Source: an uncultured Rhodospirillales bacterium
Lineage (GTDB): Bacteria; Pseudomonadota; Alphaproteobacteria; Azospirillales; Azospirillaceae
NCBI GenBank assembly: GCA_903927615.1
Contig: CAIYNU010000008.1
Coordinates: 1 to 64,000 of the forward strand
Direction of reading: 5' to 3'
DNA: 64,000 nucleotides
The notes under the pieces are model-generated. The model worked only from the letters and a program-made list of their open reading frames with translations, was not told where the DNA came from and searched no databases. Of this stretch, positions 9,039 through 19,249 are shown one piece after another. The position numbers were made by a program, and so were the translations under genes. Positions within the stretch are counted from its first letter, which is position 1. Each line of letters starts with the position of its first letter.

Positions 9039-9929
9039 GTGAACCCTTGCTTCGGCTGCGACCCGATTCCCGTTCGAGCGGGAATCGGGTTGCGCACACC
9101 GCATGTGCCCGAAATGCTGGAAACCCGGCCGCCGGTGGGCTGGGTCGAGGTTCATGCCGAAAACTACCTGGCGGCCGGGGGTCCCCGCCTGGCCGCCCTG
9201 GAACGTATTCGCCGTGACCTGCCGCTCAGTATTCACGGCGTCGGCCTGTCGTTGGGCTCGGCCGAGGGCGTCGACGCCACCCACCTGGAGCGGTTGGCCC
9301 GCCTGGTGACCCGTTTCCAGCCGGCGCTGGTCTCGGAACATGTGGCATGGAGCGTCAACAGCGGCGTCTACTTCAATGATCTGTTACCGATCCCTTATAC
9401 CGAGGAGTCACTGGCCCTGTTGTGCCGCAACGTCGATCGGGTGCAAACCGTGTTGGGCCGGCAAATTCTGATGGAAAACCCGTCAACTTACGTCCGTTTC
9501 GTCGCATCGACCATTCCCGAACCGGAATTCATCGCCGAACTGGCGACGCGCACCGGTTGCGGCCTGCTTCTTGATGTCAACAATATTCAGGTCAGCGCGG
9601 TCAATCACGGCTTTGACCCCTACCGTTACCTGTCAACCATCCCGAAATCGGCCGTCCGGGAGATCCATCTGGCCGGTCACGCCGTATTGGACATGGACGG
9701 TGAAGTGTTGCTGGTTGACGACCATGGCTCGCCTGTGACCCAGGAGGTCTGGCAGCTTTACGCTGCCGCCATCCAAAGGGTTGGACCGACGCCGACGCTC
9801 ATCGAATGGGATACGCGGATACCGCCGCTCGCCACCCTGCTGGACGAAGCCCGACGCGCCGACAGGGTGTTGACGAAGGCCGCAGCACCGGTCCGGCCGG
9901 TGCCGGAGGAGAAGCGCGATGGTGCATGA
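9039..9929 (+). CDS. bufB: MNIO-family RiPP-modifying oxidase (DUF692, BufB)
   Basis: BufB-type multinuclear non-heme iron oxidases modify cysteines in precursor peptides. This 296-residue TIM-barrel protein has the family's metal-ligand motifs in order: [50 protein letters not shown] and [11 protein letters not shown] chose the GTG at 9039, 23 nt after the bufA stop; an in-frame ATG at 8955 would lie inside bufA, and the GIGLRTPH motif that normally opens the domain begins about 15 residues after the GTG. Its stop overlaps the start of the next gene by 11 nt, indicating translational coupling. The product acts in the cytoplasm before export of BufA. Confidence 0.9.
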   Translation: MNPCFGCDPIPVRAGIGLRTPHVPEMLETRPPVGWVEVHAENYLAAGGPRLAALERIRRDLPLSIHGVGLSLGSAEGVDATHLERLARLVTRFQPALVSEHVAWSVNSGVYFNDLLPIPYTEESLALLCRNVDRVQTVLGRQILMENPSTYVRFVASTIPEPEFIAELATRTGCGLLLDVNNIQVSAVNHGFDPYRYLSTIPKSAVREIHLAGHAVLDMDGEVLLVDDHGSPVTQEVWQLYAAAIQRVGPTPTLIEWDTRIPPLATLLDEARRADRVLTKAAAPVRPVPEEKRDGA

Positions 9930-10677
9930 CCTTCAGGTCGCCTTCGGACACGCCCTGTTGGCGGGCAACGCCGAACCGGTGGCGGATGCCCTGGTTTCAG
10001 ACCATATCCCGGCCGAAAAGCGATTGGGGGTCCACGTCAACAACGTCTTCGGTTTGCTGGGCACGGCGCTGGAAGTGGCTTTTCCGGTGGTGTGCCAGTT
10101 GGTCGGGACTCCTTTTTTCCGGATGGCCGCCCAGGCGTTCGTCACCCGCCATCCGCCATCGGTGCCGCATCTGGCGGTCTACGGCGGCCGCTTTTCCGAC
10201 TTTCTGGCGGACTTTCCGCCCGCGGCCGGAGTCCCATACCTGCCGTGCGTCGCCCGGTTGGAGTGGGCACGGATTGAGGCCTATTTCGCTGCCGACCGGG
10301 CCCCGCTGGATCCAGCCCGTCTGACCGAACTGCCGGCGGCAACGTATCCCGAGCTGGTGTTTCAACTGCACCCCTCGCTTCGGCTGGTCCGCTCCCCCTG
10401 GCCGATCTTCCTGCTCTGGCAGGCACACCAGCAGACGCCTGTCCCACCGGTCGATACCACGTCCGGGGGCGAAACCGTGCTGGTGTGGCGTCCTGATCTG
10501 GAGGTGATGCTGACCCGCATGAGCGCCGGCGACGCCGCACTCATCGCCGCCATCGCCCAAGGCGCGACACTGGCCGACGCTGCAACCGCCGCAGCCGCCG
10601 TGGAACCCGAGTTCGATCTTCAGGCGGCGCTGATCGGCCACCTGGAACGCGGCAGTTTTTGCGGGTGGGCGCAATAA
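9919..10677 (+). CDS. bufC: BufC-type RiPP recognition/partner protein (DUF2063)
   Basis: This 252-residue protein has the DUF2063 N-terminal domain: [41 protein letters not shown] and the [30 protein letters not shown] segment. The weaker C-terminal half contains a [10 protein letters not shown] strand. In bufferin and related MNIO systems DUF2063 proteins bind the precursor and partner with the DUF692 oxidase. Overlap with bufB by 11 nt supports stoichiometric, coupled synthesis. No signal peptide or membrane helix is present, fitting a cytosolic partner. It is followed after 65 nt by a DoxX gene. Confidence 0.88.
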   Translation: MVHDLQVAFGHALLAGNAEPVADALVSDHIPAEKRLGVHVNNVFGLLGTALEVAFPVVCQLVGTPFFRMAAQAFVTRHPPSVPHLAVYGGRFSDFLADFPPAAGVPYLPCVARLEWARIEAYFAADRAPLDPARLTELPAATYPELVFQLHPSLRLVRSPWPIFLLWQAHQQTPVPPVDTTSGGETVLVWRPDLEVMLTRMSAGDAALIAAIAQGATLADAATAAAAVEPEFDLQAALIGHLERGSFCGWAQ

Positions 10678-10742
10678 TGGTTTTTTTTCGAAGCCCTCTT
10701 TCTTTGAAGCCATCATGACGACCACAGGAAGGATCCCCTCCC

Positions 10743-11213
10743 ATGTACGCCTTGCTGGTTCGGTTGGTCCCGATTGCCCGATGGGTCCTGACCGCTCTTG
10801 ACACCTGGGTCGCGCCGCTGGCCGACTTGGCAATCCGGGCGGCGCTGTTCCGGGTGTTCTTTTATGCCGGTTTGATCAAGGTCAGCGACTGGAACGGGAC
10901 ACTTCAACTCTTTCAAGTCGAATACGCCGTGCCTCTGCTGCCCTACGCCGCCGCCGCCGTGATGGCCACCACCGACGAGCTGATCTGTTCGGCCCTGGTC
11001 CTGGCGGGTTGCGGCGCCCGGCTGGCGGCGCTGCCGCTCCTGGTTCAGGCCATGGTCATTCAATTCTCGCTGGGGGCCATCAATACCAACTACGACAGCC
11101 TGGAGCATTTCCTGTGGATGGCGATGTTGCTGGTGGTGATCGCGCGCGGTCCCGGCCGGCTGTCCATTGATCATCTGGTTCGTCGTCGGGTGCTGGACAC
11201 CGGGATGAACTAG
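10743..11213 (+). CDS. DoxX-family membrane protein of the bufferin operon
   Basis: The 156-residue protein has four predicted transmembrane helices, with the DoxX signatures LAIRAALFRVFFYAGLIKVSDW and the second hydrophobic pair at LLPYAAAAVMA and ALPLLVQAMVIQFSLGA. DoxX proteins regularly form the last gene of BufA-BufB-BufC operons; their role (redox, quinone or export related) is not established. An AGGAAGGA ribosome site at about 10730-10737 supports the start. Its TAG stop codon (11211-11213) coincides with the first bases of a MITE-like palindromic element. The current C-terminus may therefore have been set by that insertion. Confidence 0.88.
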   Translation: MYALLVRLVPIARWVLTALDTWVAPLADLAIRAALFRVFFYAGLIKVSDWNGTLQLFQVEYAVPLLPYAAAAVMATTDELICSALVLAGCGARLAALPLLVQAMVIQFSLGAINTNYDSLEHFLWMAMLLVVIARGPGRLSIDHLVRRRVLDTGMN

Positions 11214-11323
11214 CGGCTTCCGAACAGGCAGCAAAGTCTGGACCGCGGCCGTCCCGGCCGCAAAGGGGCGGGCGAGACGCCCGCGTTCCCAACGGCGATT
11301 CCACGGGATCGGACGCCGCGCTA
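11211..11323 (+). mobile_element. MITE-like palindromic element, copy 1
   Basis: This element is about 113 bp. Its left end begins TAGCGGCTTCCGA and its right end finishes TCGGACGCCGCGCTA, a degenerate terminal inverted repeat. The core holds two perfect hairpins: GCGGCCG/CGGCCGC (11245-11261) and GCGGGCG/CGCCCGC (11268-11284). The same core, in the opposite orientation, lies at 55561-55675, where the terminal repeats are perfect. TA at both ends suggests a TA target duplication as used by IS630/mariner-type transposases, which are not in the window. It overlaps the stop codon of the DoxX gene. Confidence 0.75.
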
Positions 11324-11428
11324 GAGCCGGGATCCCCTGTGGCCGGGATGCCGGCGAGGCTTTATAGTCAAGGGCCCCGCCGTCGCGCTGCTGTTCGGCG
11401 TGACCTGAACCAGTGTGGCCATGTTCCC

Positions 11429-12793
11429 ATGCGTTTTCCTGCCCTAGCGGTCTATTGGGACCGCCGGATGCTGATTATCCTGTTGCTGGGCTTTTCCAGC
11501 GGCCTGCCCCTGGCGTTGGTGGGCGCGACCATGATGGCGCGCCTGCACGACGCCGGATTGAACAACACCGATATCGGACTGTTCGTGCTGGCCAGTATGC
11601 CCTACACGCTCAAGTTTCTGTGGGCGCCGCTGGTGGACCGGTTGCCGCTGCCGGGGCTGACCCGGCGATTCGGGCGACGGCGCGGCTGGGCGCTGTTGTG
11701 CCAGGCGGCGCTTCTGCTGGCGCTGCTGGGGTTGGCCGGCGTCGATCCGGTGCGGGAGCCCTGGACCACCGGCCTGATGGCGCTGCTGGTGGCGTTCTGC
11801 TCGGCGAGTCAGGATATTGTGGTCGATGCGTACCGGGTCGAGTCCCTGGACCGGCCTCAATTCGGCGCCGGAGCGGCAACCTATGTGTTGGGCTACCGGT
11901 TCGGCATGCTGGCGTCGGGTGCCGGCGGGCTCTATCTAGCCGCCATCCTGCCCTGGTCCGAGGTCTATGTCGTGATGGGCGGGTTGGCGCTGGTGGGCAT
12001 GGCGACGGTGCTGGGCGCCCCCGAGCCGGAGGGCGCGGCGGCTCTGGCCCGGGACACCGCCGATGCCGAAGCGTTGATGGTCCGGTCCGGCCTGGACGGC
12101 CGGCGCGCCCGGCTGGGGGCGTGGCTCTATGGCGCGGTGGTGGCACCGTTTCGCGATTTCACGCTGCGGCCGGCCTGGCAGGTGGTGCTGCTGTTTATCC
12201 TGCTGTTCAAACTGGGCGAGGTCTTCGCGGGGGTGATGGCCATCCCGTTTTATCTGGAGCTGGGGTTCACCAAAGTTGAAATCGCCAGCGTCACCAAGGT
12301 CTTCGGGCTGGTCGCGACCATCGCCGGCGGCCTGATCGGCGGCGTCTTGGTCGGGCGGTTCGGCATCGTCCGGGGATTGCTGGTCACCGGCGTGCTCCAG
12401 ATGGTCTCGAACCTCAGTTTCTCCGCTCTGGCGGTGATCGGCCACGATGTCGGTGCCCTGATGATCACGGTGACCATCGAGAATGTCTGCGGCGGCATGG
12501 CCACCGCGGCCTTCGTGGCCTACCTGTCGAGCCTGTGCTCGGTGGCCTACACCGCGACCCAATATGCGTTGCTGACCTCCCTGGCGGCATTCGCCCGGGA
12601 CGTGCTGGCGGCCTCCAGCGGCTGGTGTGCCGATCGCCTGGGCTGGATGGCCTACTATCTGTTTTCGACCGGGCTATGCTTGCCCGGACTGGTGCTGCTG
12701 GCCTGGTTGGCCGGGGTCGGTCCGCGGCTGTCCGGGGCTTTAACCCCGGACCTCCCCGAAGACCGCCGGCCCGTGGAAACCACAATCTCCTGA
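11429..12793 (+). CDS. ampG: AmpG-like muropeptide/MFS permease
   Basis: A 454-residue major facilitator protein with about 12 transmembrane segments. AmpG-family features include an N-terminal LLLGFSSGLPLALVGATM, the loop MPYTLKFLWAPLVDRLPLP, CSASQDIVVDAYRVE in helix 4, and GYRFGMLASGAGGLYLA. AmpG imports anhydromuropeptides from the periplasm for peptidoglycan recycling and feeds the signal that induces chromosomal beta-lactamases. The ATG at 11429 is chosen because the open frame upstream lacks membrane character and overlaps the MITE border region. It converges with the epimerase gene, 10 nt away, with no obvious terminator between them. The substrate is inferred from the family. Confidence 0.88.
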   Translation: MRFPALAVYWDRRMLIILLLGFSSGLPLALVGATMMARLHDAGLNNTDIGLFVLASMPYTLKFLWAPLVDRLPLPGLTRRFGRRRGWALLCQAALLLALLGLAGVDPVREPWTTGLMALLVAFCSASQDIVVDAYRVESLDRPQFGAGAATYVLGYRFGMLASGAGGLYLAAILPWSEVYVVMGGLALVGMATVLGAPEPEGAAALARDTADAEALMVRSGLDGRRARLGAWLYGAVVAPFRDFTLRPAWQVVLLFILLFKLGEVFAGVMAIPFYLELGFTKVEIASVTKVFGLVATIAGGLIGGVLVGRFGIVRGLLVTGVLQMVSNLSFSALAVIGHDVGALMITVTIENVCGGMATAAFVAYLSSLCSVAYTATQYALLTSLAAFARDVLAASSGWCADRLGWMAYYLFSTGLCLPGLVLLAWLAGVGPRLSGALTPDLPEDRRPVETTIS

Positions 12794-12803
12794 AGGTCGC
12801 ACC

Positions 12804-13733
12804 CTAAAGAAGATATTTTAAGGTCCGCTGCAACCCGTCCCGAAGGCTGGTATCGCAGGCGAACCCGTATTCCCGCATCAGCCGGCGCGGATCCCCCACC
12901 GAGACTCGGATGTCGCCGTCGGGGGCCGCCTCGCTGGTCTCGATGATCGGTGTCCGGCCCAACAACTCGCCCAACAGCCGCGCCAGTTGGTTGACCGAGG
13001 TCGCCTGGCCGGTGCAGACATTGAAGATCGGGGCTCCGGCCACCGGCCGGACCATGGCTTCCATCAGGTACTGGATCACGTCGCCGACATGGACGAAATC
13101 CCGTTCCAAGTCGCCGTCGCCGAAAATGGTGATGGGTTTACCCCGGGCGATACGGCTGGCGAACAGCGAAATCACCCCTGAATAGGGCGAAGACGGGTGC
13201 TGACCCGGGCCATAGATGTTGAACAGCCGAAAGCCGGTCACCGGCACCCCGTGAACCCGGTCTGCGATGCGCGCGTACTGCTCACAGGCTAATTTATCGA
13301 CGCAGTAGGCGGTGAGCGGTTGAACCGCGGCATCCTCGGCCAGCGGCACCGCCGGGTTATCGCCATAAACCGCCGCGGACGAGGCATAGACCACGGGAAT
13401 CGGCCGCCCGTCGGCAGCCACCCGGGCGGCGTCGAACACGGCCACGGTGCCACCGACATTGACCCGATGGGTGTGGGCCCACTCCTCGCGCGACCGCTCC
13501 GCCGAGGCGATGGCCGCCAGATGGAAACACCCCTCCTGCCCGGCCATGGCCTCCGCCACCGTCGCGGGGTCGGCGACATCGCCATAGATCAGGGCCGCCG
13601 CCGCCGGAATCCGGTCGGCCTGGCCCGACGACAGGTCGTCCAGCACCGTCACCTCGTGGCCCGTCTCCAGCAGATGCTCCACCAAATGCGCGCCGATGAA
13701 ACCACATCCGCCAGTGACCAGATATCGGCCCAT
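12804..13733 (-). CDS. NAD-dependent nucleotide-sugar epimerase/dehydratase (extended SDR)
   Basis: The 309-residue protein has the Rossmann motif VTGGCGFIGAH (residues 6-16), an acidic residue at the end of beta2 (LDDLSSG), and the catalytic triad of extended SDRs: Ser near 118, Y143 and K147 in TAYCVDK. C-terminal motifs GFRLFNIYGPGQ and RDFVHVGDV are shared with UDP-glucose 4-epimerase and related enzymes. It should act on a nucleotide-activated sugar for envelope polysaccharide. The exact substrate cannot be told from sequence: UDP-glucose/GalNAc 4-epimerase and GDP-sugar epimerase are both possible. No other sugar genes adjoin it. Confidence 0.87.
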   Translation of the reverse strand: MGRYLVTGGCGFIGAHLVEHLLETGHEVTVLDDLSSGQADRIPAAAALIYGDVADPATVAEAMAGQEGCFHLAAIASAERSREEWAHTHRVNVGGTVAVFDAARVAADGRPIPVVYASSAAVYGDNPAVPLAEDAAVQPLTAYCVDKLACEQYARIADRVHGVPVTGFRLFNIYGPGQHPSSPYSGVISLFASRIARGKPITIFGDGDLERDFVHVGDVIQYLMEAMVRPVAGAPIFNVCTGQATSVNQLARLLGELLGRTPIIETSEAAPDGDIRVSVGDPRRLMREYGFACDTSLRDGLQRTLKYLL

Positions 13734-14103
13734 GTTCCGTCCCTCGTTGCCTCACGCCTCACTCCCGCCGATACCACCCGACTTTCGCCCGCGTGTAAAG
13801 GGTCGAGAGGCGGTCGGCGTGGTGTTGGGGACAAACCGGGCGGTCCTGAAAACAACCCTGTGAGGTCCGTTACTCCGACGCCAAGCCACATCGGCTTTCA
13901 CAATCATAGCATGTCATACGTCCCAAAATTCGGGATCGGTCCCGCCCCCCGTTCACCCATCGACGGATGTCGTCCCGCCCGATCAACCCGCGCCGTGACG
14001 GAGTCGGCCCCCGGCATGACTTCGGTTTTTGACGCCGCGCCCGGTTCCTGCCATGGTGCGCGCCAACCCGCTTTCTTCGTCATCAGCCAAGGCTCTGCCC
14101 GTC
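13734..14103. other. Intergenic region upstream of cobT
   Basis: This 370-nt divergent region lies between the epimerase and cobT. I looked for a cobalamin riboswitch, which often precedes cob genes, and saw no recognisable B12-box or conserved core. No tRNA-like or coding element is evident. It presumably holds two ordinary promoters. Confidence 0.4.
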
Positions 14104-15132
14104 ATGTCCGAGCACCATCCCCTTCCCAGTTTCGCCGAGATTCACACCCTGCTGGCCGCACTGCCCGGTCCCGACCAGGAGGCCGCCGCCGCCGCCCGTG
14201 CCCACCAGGACCGCCTGACCAAGCCCCAGGGATCATTGGGCCGGCTTGAAGAGCTGGCGACCTGGATGGCCACCTGGCAGGGGCGGCACCCGCCCCAGTT
14301 GCGGCGGTCCCGGGTGGCGGTGTTTGCCGGCAATCATGGTGTGACGGCGCAAGGCGTTTCGGCATTTCCGGCCGCCGTCACCAAGCAGATGGTGGCCAAC
14401 TTTCAGAACGGCGGCGCCGCGGTCAACCAGATTTGCGGTGTGGTGGACGCCGAATTGCGGGTCTACGAACTGGACCTGGACCATCCCACCCAGGATTTCA
14501 CCACCGGTCCGGCCATGGCCGAGGACGAATGCTGCCGCGCCATGGCCTATGGCATGATGGCGGTGGACGCCAACCTCCACCTGTTGTGCCTGGGCGAAAT
14601 GGGGATCGGCAACACCACCGCGGGTTCCGCCTTGTGCCGGGCGCTGTTCGGCGGCGAGACCGCCGATTGGGTCGGCCGGGGCACCGGCGTTGACCAGGCC
14701 GGCCTCGAGCGCAAGATTGCCGCGGTGGACGCCGGACTGGCCGCCAACCCCGAAGCCGTCAACGATCCGCTGGAGGCCTTGCGCCGACTCGGCGGCCTGG
14801 AACTGGCGGCGATCGTCGGCGCGGTGCTGGCGGCGCGGCTGGCACGGACGCCGGTGGTGCTCGATGGCTTCACCTGCACCGCCGCCGCGGCGGTCTTATA
14901 CAAGGTGAATCCCAGCCTGCTCGATCATTGCGTGGTCGGCCATTGTTCGGTGGAACCCGGTCACGCCCGGTTGCTGGAGCGCATCGGTCAAAAGCCCCTG
15001 GTGGATTTCGGCCTGCGCCTCGGCGAAGGCTCGGGGGCCGCGCTGGCGATTCCGATCCTGCGCTCGGCGGTGGCCTGTCTGTCCGGCATGGCGACCTTCG
15101 AAGATGCCGGCGTCAGCAACCGCGACCATTGA
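14104..15132 (+). CDS. cobT: Nicotinate-nucleotide:dimethylbenzimidazole phosphoribosyltransferase
   Basis: CobT transfers phosphoribose from nicotinate mononucleotide to 5,6-dimethylbenzimidazole, producing the lower ligand precursor of cobalamin. The 342-residue product matches the family length. It has [15 protein letters not shown] near the N-terminus, [19 protein letters not shown], and the C-terminal [10 protein letters not shown] segment that carries the catalytic glutamate. The start at 14104 gives the normal N-terminus ([13 protein letters not shown]); an open frame extends upstream without family similarity. No other cobalamin gene is adjacent; tpiA follows after 46 nt on the same strand. 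The presence of a B12-binding radical SAM gene in the window fits a B12-using cell. Confidence 0.95.
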   Translation: MSEHHPLPSFAEIHTLLAALPGPDQEAAAAARAHQDRLTKPQGSLGRLEELATWMATWQGRHPPQLRRSRVAVFAGNHGVTAQGVSAFPAAVTKQMVANFQNGGAAVNQICGVVDAELRVYELDLDHPTQDFTTGPAMAEDECCRAMAYGMMAVDANLHLLCLGEMGIGNTTAGSALCRALFGGETADWVGRGTGVDQAGLERKIAAVDAGLAANPEAVNDPLEALRRLGGLELAAIVGAVLAARLARTPVVLDGFTCTAAAAVLYKVNPSLLDHCVVGHCSVEPGHARLLERIGQKPLVDFGLRLGEGSGAALAIPILRSAVACLSGMATFEDAGVSNRDH

Positions 15133-15178
15133 ATCCCTCACCCGGCCAATCCTTCACCCGACGCACAAGGGGACGATC

Positions 15179-15943
15179 ATGACCGAACGGCGCAAGCTGA
15201 TTGCGGGAAACTGGAAGATGAACGGGCTCAAGACCGATGGCGTCGCGCTGGCCCGGGCCGTGGCCGCGCAAAGAGCCGCCGCCGGCCCGTCGGCCGCGTC
15301 GGCCGTAGACCTGCTGGTGTGCCCGCCCGCCACGCTGGTGTGGCCGGTGGCCGAAGCCGTCGCCGGAACCGGCCTGGCCGTGGGCGGCCAGGACTGCCAT
15401 CCCAAGGTCAGCGGCGCCCATACCGGCGACATCAGCGCGGCGATGCTGGCCGAGGCCGGTTGCACCGCGGTGATCGTCGGCCATTCCGAGCGCCGCCAGG
15501 ATCACGGTGAAGGCGACGCCCTGATCGCGGCCAAGGCCGCCGCCGCTCACGCCGCCGGGTTGATGGCCATCATTTGCGTCGGCGAAACCGAAACCGAGCG
15601 CGATCGCGGCGACGCCGGTACGGTGGTCCAACGCCAGTTGACCGGCTCGATTCCCCCGGGCGCCACCGCCGCCAACACCGTCATCGCCTACGAACCGGTG
15701 TGGGCGATCGGCACCGGCCGCACCGCCACCGCCACCGACGTCGCCGAGATTCATGCCCTCATCCGGGCCGATCTGGTGCGCCGGCTGGCAACCGGCAACG
15801 GCGTCCGCATCCTGTACGGCGGATCGGTCAAGCCTGCCAATGCCCGGGACCTGATGGCGGTCCCGGACGTGGACGGGGCGCTGGTGGGCGGCGCCAGTCT
15901 CAAGGCCGACGAATTCTGGGCCATTGCGATGAGTTGCCCCTAG
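15179..15943 (+). CDS. tpiA: Triosephosphate isomerase
   Basis: A 254-residue (beta/alpha)8 enzyme that interconverts dihydroxyacetone phosphate and glyceraldehyde-3-phosphate in glycolysis and gluconeogenesis. The N-terminal AGNWKMNG contains the catalytic lysine, VGHSERR the electrophilic histidine, [10 protein letters not shown] the catalytic glutamate and start of the phosphate-gripping loop, and YGGSVKP the C-terminal phosphate site. The start ATG at 15179 follows an AAGGGG ribosome site. It begins the tpiA-secG-pyrG-kdsA run often seen in alphaproteobacteria. Confidence 0.97.
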   Translation: MTERRKLIAGNWKMNGLKTDGVALARAVAAQRAAAGPSAASAVDLLVCPPATLVWPVAEAVAGTGLAVGGQDCHPKVSGAHTGDISAAMLAEAGCTAVIVGHSERRQDHGEGDALIAAKAAAAHAAGLMAIICVGETETERDRGDAGTVVQRQLTGSIPPGATAANTVIAYEPVWAIGTGRTATATDVAEIHALIRADLVRRLATGNGVRILYGGSVKPANARDLMAVPDVDGALVGGASLKADEFWAIAMSCP

Positions 15944-15983
15944 CATCCTGGGCCAGGATTGATTAAAACCACAGCGTCACCCG

Positions 15984-16005
15984 CGCGGTCGCTTCAGCGA
16001 TCGCG
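15984..16005 (+). terminator. Hairpin after tpiA
   Basis: CGCGGTCGC (15984-15992) and GCGATCGCG (15997-16005) form a 9-bp stem with one G-T pair and a TTCA loop, 41 nt after the tpiA stop. A G-rich stretch rather than a T-run follows, so it may be an attenuating or RNA-stability hairpin between tpiA and secG rather than a strong terminator. Confidence 0.35.
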
Positions 16006-16069
16006 GGGGGTCGGGTGCTTACAAACGGTGGTCGCCACGGGTGGCCCGCCGAAGCGTTAAGGGCGATCC

Positions 16070-16429
16070 ATGGAAACGGTGGTGCTGGTCATTCATCTGC
16101 TGCTGGCGGTATCGCTGGTTGGCGTCATCCTGATCCAGCGGTCGGAAGGCGGCGGTCTGGGCATTGGCGGTAGCGGCGGAATGGGCGGCATGATGACCGC
16201 GCGCAGCACCGCGAACCTGTTAACCCGGACCACGGCGATTCTTGCCGGGTCTTTCATGCTGACCAGCATGGTGCTGGCGATCATGGCCGGCAAACACAAT
16301 ACGCCCACGTCACTGATCCAGGCGATTCCCGTCGAACAGCCGGCCGCACCGCCGGCGAATGCCCCGGCTCCTGCGGCGCCGGTTGAGCCGGCGACGCCCG
16401 CCGCGCCGTCGGCCCCGGTCGCGCAATGA
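16070..16429 (+). CDS. secG: Preprotein translocase subunit SecG
   Basis: SecG is a small inner-membrane part of SecYEG that helps SecA-driven translocation. The 119-residue product has two transmembrane helices (about residues 2-22 and 53-75) separated by the conserved glycine-rich loop IQRSEGGGLGIGGSGGMGGMM and the ARSTANLLTRTTAILAG segment. An Ala/Pro-rich tail of about 35 residues is usual in alphaproteobacteria. Its place between tpiA and pyrG is the expected order. An inverted repeat (CCCGCCG 16436-16442, CGGCGGG 16463-16469) just after the stop may be a weak terminator. Confidence 0.95.
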   Translation: METVVLVIHLLLAVSLVGVILIQRSEGGGLGIGGSGGMGGMMTARSTANLLTRTTAILAGSFMLTSMVLAIMAGKHNTPTSLIQAIPVEQPAAPPANAPAPAAPVEPATPAAPSAPVAQ

Positions 16430-16661
16430 CCGAAGCCCGCCGCTCTGACAATGACGTCGGAACGGCGGGTGGATAACAACCGTGGTGTGGACGGGAACGC
16501 AGCCGGACGGGTTCCGACCGCGACCAAAGAGGTCTGTTTTGCGTTTGCTGGGCAGGGTATCGCAAATCTTTGAAGGCGTGTGATTCTCCGGTCCGTCTCG
16601 CAGCCGTGCACATCTACATTTCAGTGAGTTAGCGTCAATCTGGCGACCTCACGCGAACTGA

Positions 16662-18314
<1,653 letters not shown>

Positions 18315-18359
18315 GGCCGATTGGCGGAGACTTCCGGCGTCGCTTTTTCGGGAGTGACC

Positions 18360-19199
18360 ATGTCCCACGCGCGCACCGTCCCCATCGGTTCTGTGGCGTT
18401 CGCCAATAACCGGCCATTGGCCCTGATCGCCGGTCCCTGCGTGCTGGAAAGCCGTCAGCATGCCCTGGAAATCAGTCAGGCGTTGGTGGAAATCACCGGC
18501 CGGCTCGGCCTCGGACTGGTTTACAAGTCGTCCTTCGACAAGGCCAACCGGACCTCCATCGGCAGCGTCCGCGGCGTCGGGATGGCGCAAGGCTTGGAGA
18601 TTCTGGCCGAGGTGCGCGCGGTCCGCGGCTGCCCGGTCCTGACCGATGTCCACGAACCGGACCAGTGCGCCGCGGCGGCCGAGGCGGTGGACGTGCTCCA
18701 GATTCCGGCGTTTCTGTGCCGCCAGACCGACCTGCTGGTGGCGGCCGCCCGGACCGGCAAGCCGGTCAACGTCAAGAAGGGGCAGTTCCTGGCACCCTGG
18801 GACATGAAAAACGTCGCCGCCAAGCTCAGCGCCGCCGGCAACGATAATATCCTGTTGTGCGAGCGCGGCGTCAGCTTCGGTTACAACACCCTGGTTTCGG
18901 ACCTGCGGGCGCTGCCGATTCTCGCGGCTACCGGTTATCCGGTGGTGTTCGACGCCACCCATTCCGTCCAGCAACCGGGCGGTCTCGGGGGCAGTTCGGG
19001 TGGCCAGCGGGAATTCGTGCCGGTACTGGCTCGAGCCGCGGTGGCGGTGGGCGTCGCCGGCCTGTTTCTGGAAACCCACCAGGACCCCGACCGGGCCCCC
19101 AGCGACGGCCCGAACATGATCGCCCTGAAAGACCTGCCGACGCTGCTGGAAACGCTGCTGGCCTTTGATCGGCTGGCCAAGGCCCTGCCCCTGGCCTAA
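18360..19199 (+). CDS. kdsA: 3-deoxy-8-phosphooctulonate (KDO-8-P) synthase
   Basis: KdsA condenses arabinose-5-phosphate with phosphoenolpyruvate to give KDO-8-phosphate for lipopolysaccharide inner core. The 279-residue product shows [54 protein letters not shown] and [14 protein letters not shown] use the ATG at 18360 with GGAG 7 nt upstream; a TTG further up would add 13 residues not seen in the family. The presence of kdsA indicates a Gram-negative outer membrane. It converges with rpoD. Confidence 0.96.
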   Translation: MSHARTVPIGSVAFANNRPLALIAGPCVLESRQHALEISQALVEITGRLGLGLVYKSSFDKANRTSIGSVRGVGMAQGLEILAEVRAVRGCPVLTDVHEPDQCAAAAEAVDVLQIPAFLCRQTDLLVAAARTGKPVNVKKGQFLAPWDMKNVAAKLSAAGNDNILLCERGVSFGYNTLVSDLRALPILAATGYPVVFDATHSVQQPGGLGGSSGGQREFVPVLARAAVAVGVAGLFLETHQDPDRAPSDGPNMIALKDLPTLLETLLAFDRLAKALPLA

Positions 19200-19205
19200 C
19201 CGGAA

Positions 19206-19243
19206 CCGGATGGGCGACGCGCCGAAGACGCCCGCCCATCCGG
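19206..19243. terminator. Bidirectional terminator between kdsA and rpoD
   Basis: A perfect 11-bp inverted repeat, CCGGATGGGCG (19206-19216) and CGCCCATCCGG (19233-19243), fills the 50-nt gap between two convergent genes. No long T-run follows on either strand. The location favours a role in ending both transcripts. Confidence 0.6.
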
Positions 19244-19249
19244 CGCCGA

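Noticed and set aside
13734-14103. Cobalamin riboswitch upstream of cobT
   Set aside because: The conserved B12-box was not found.
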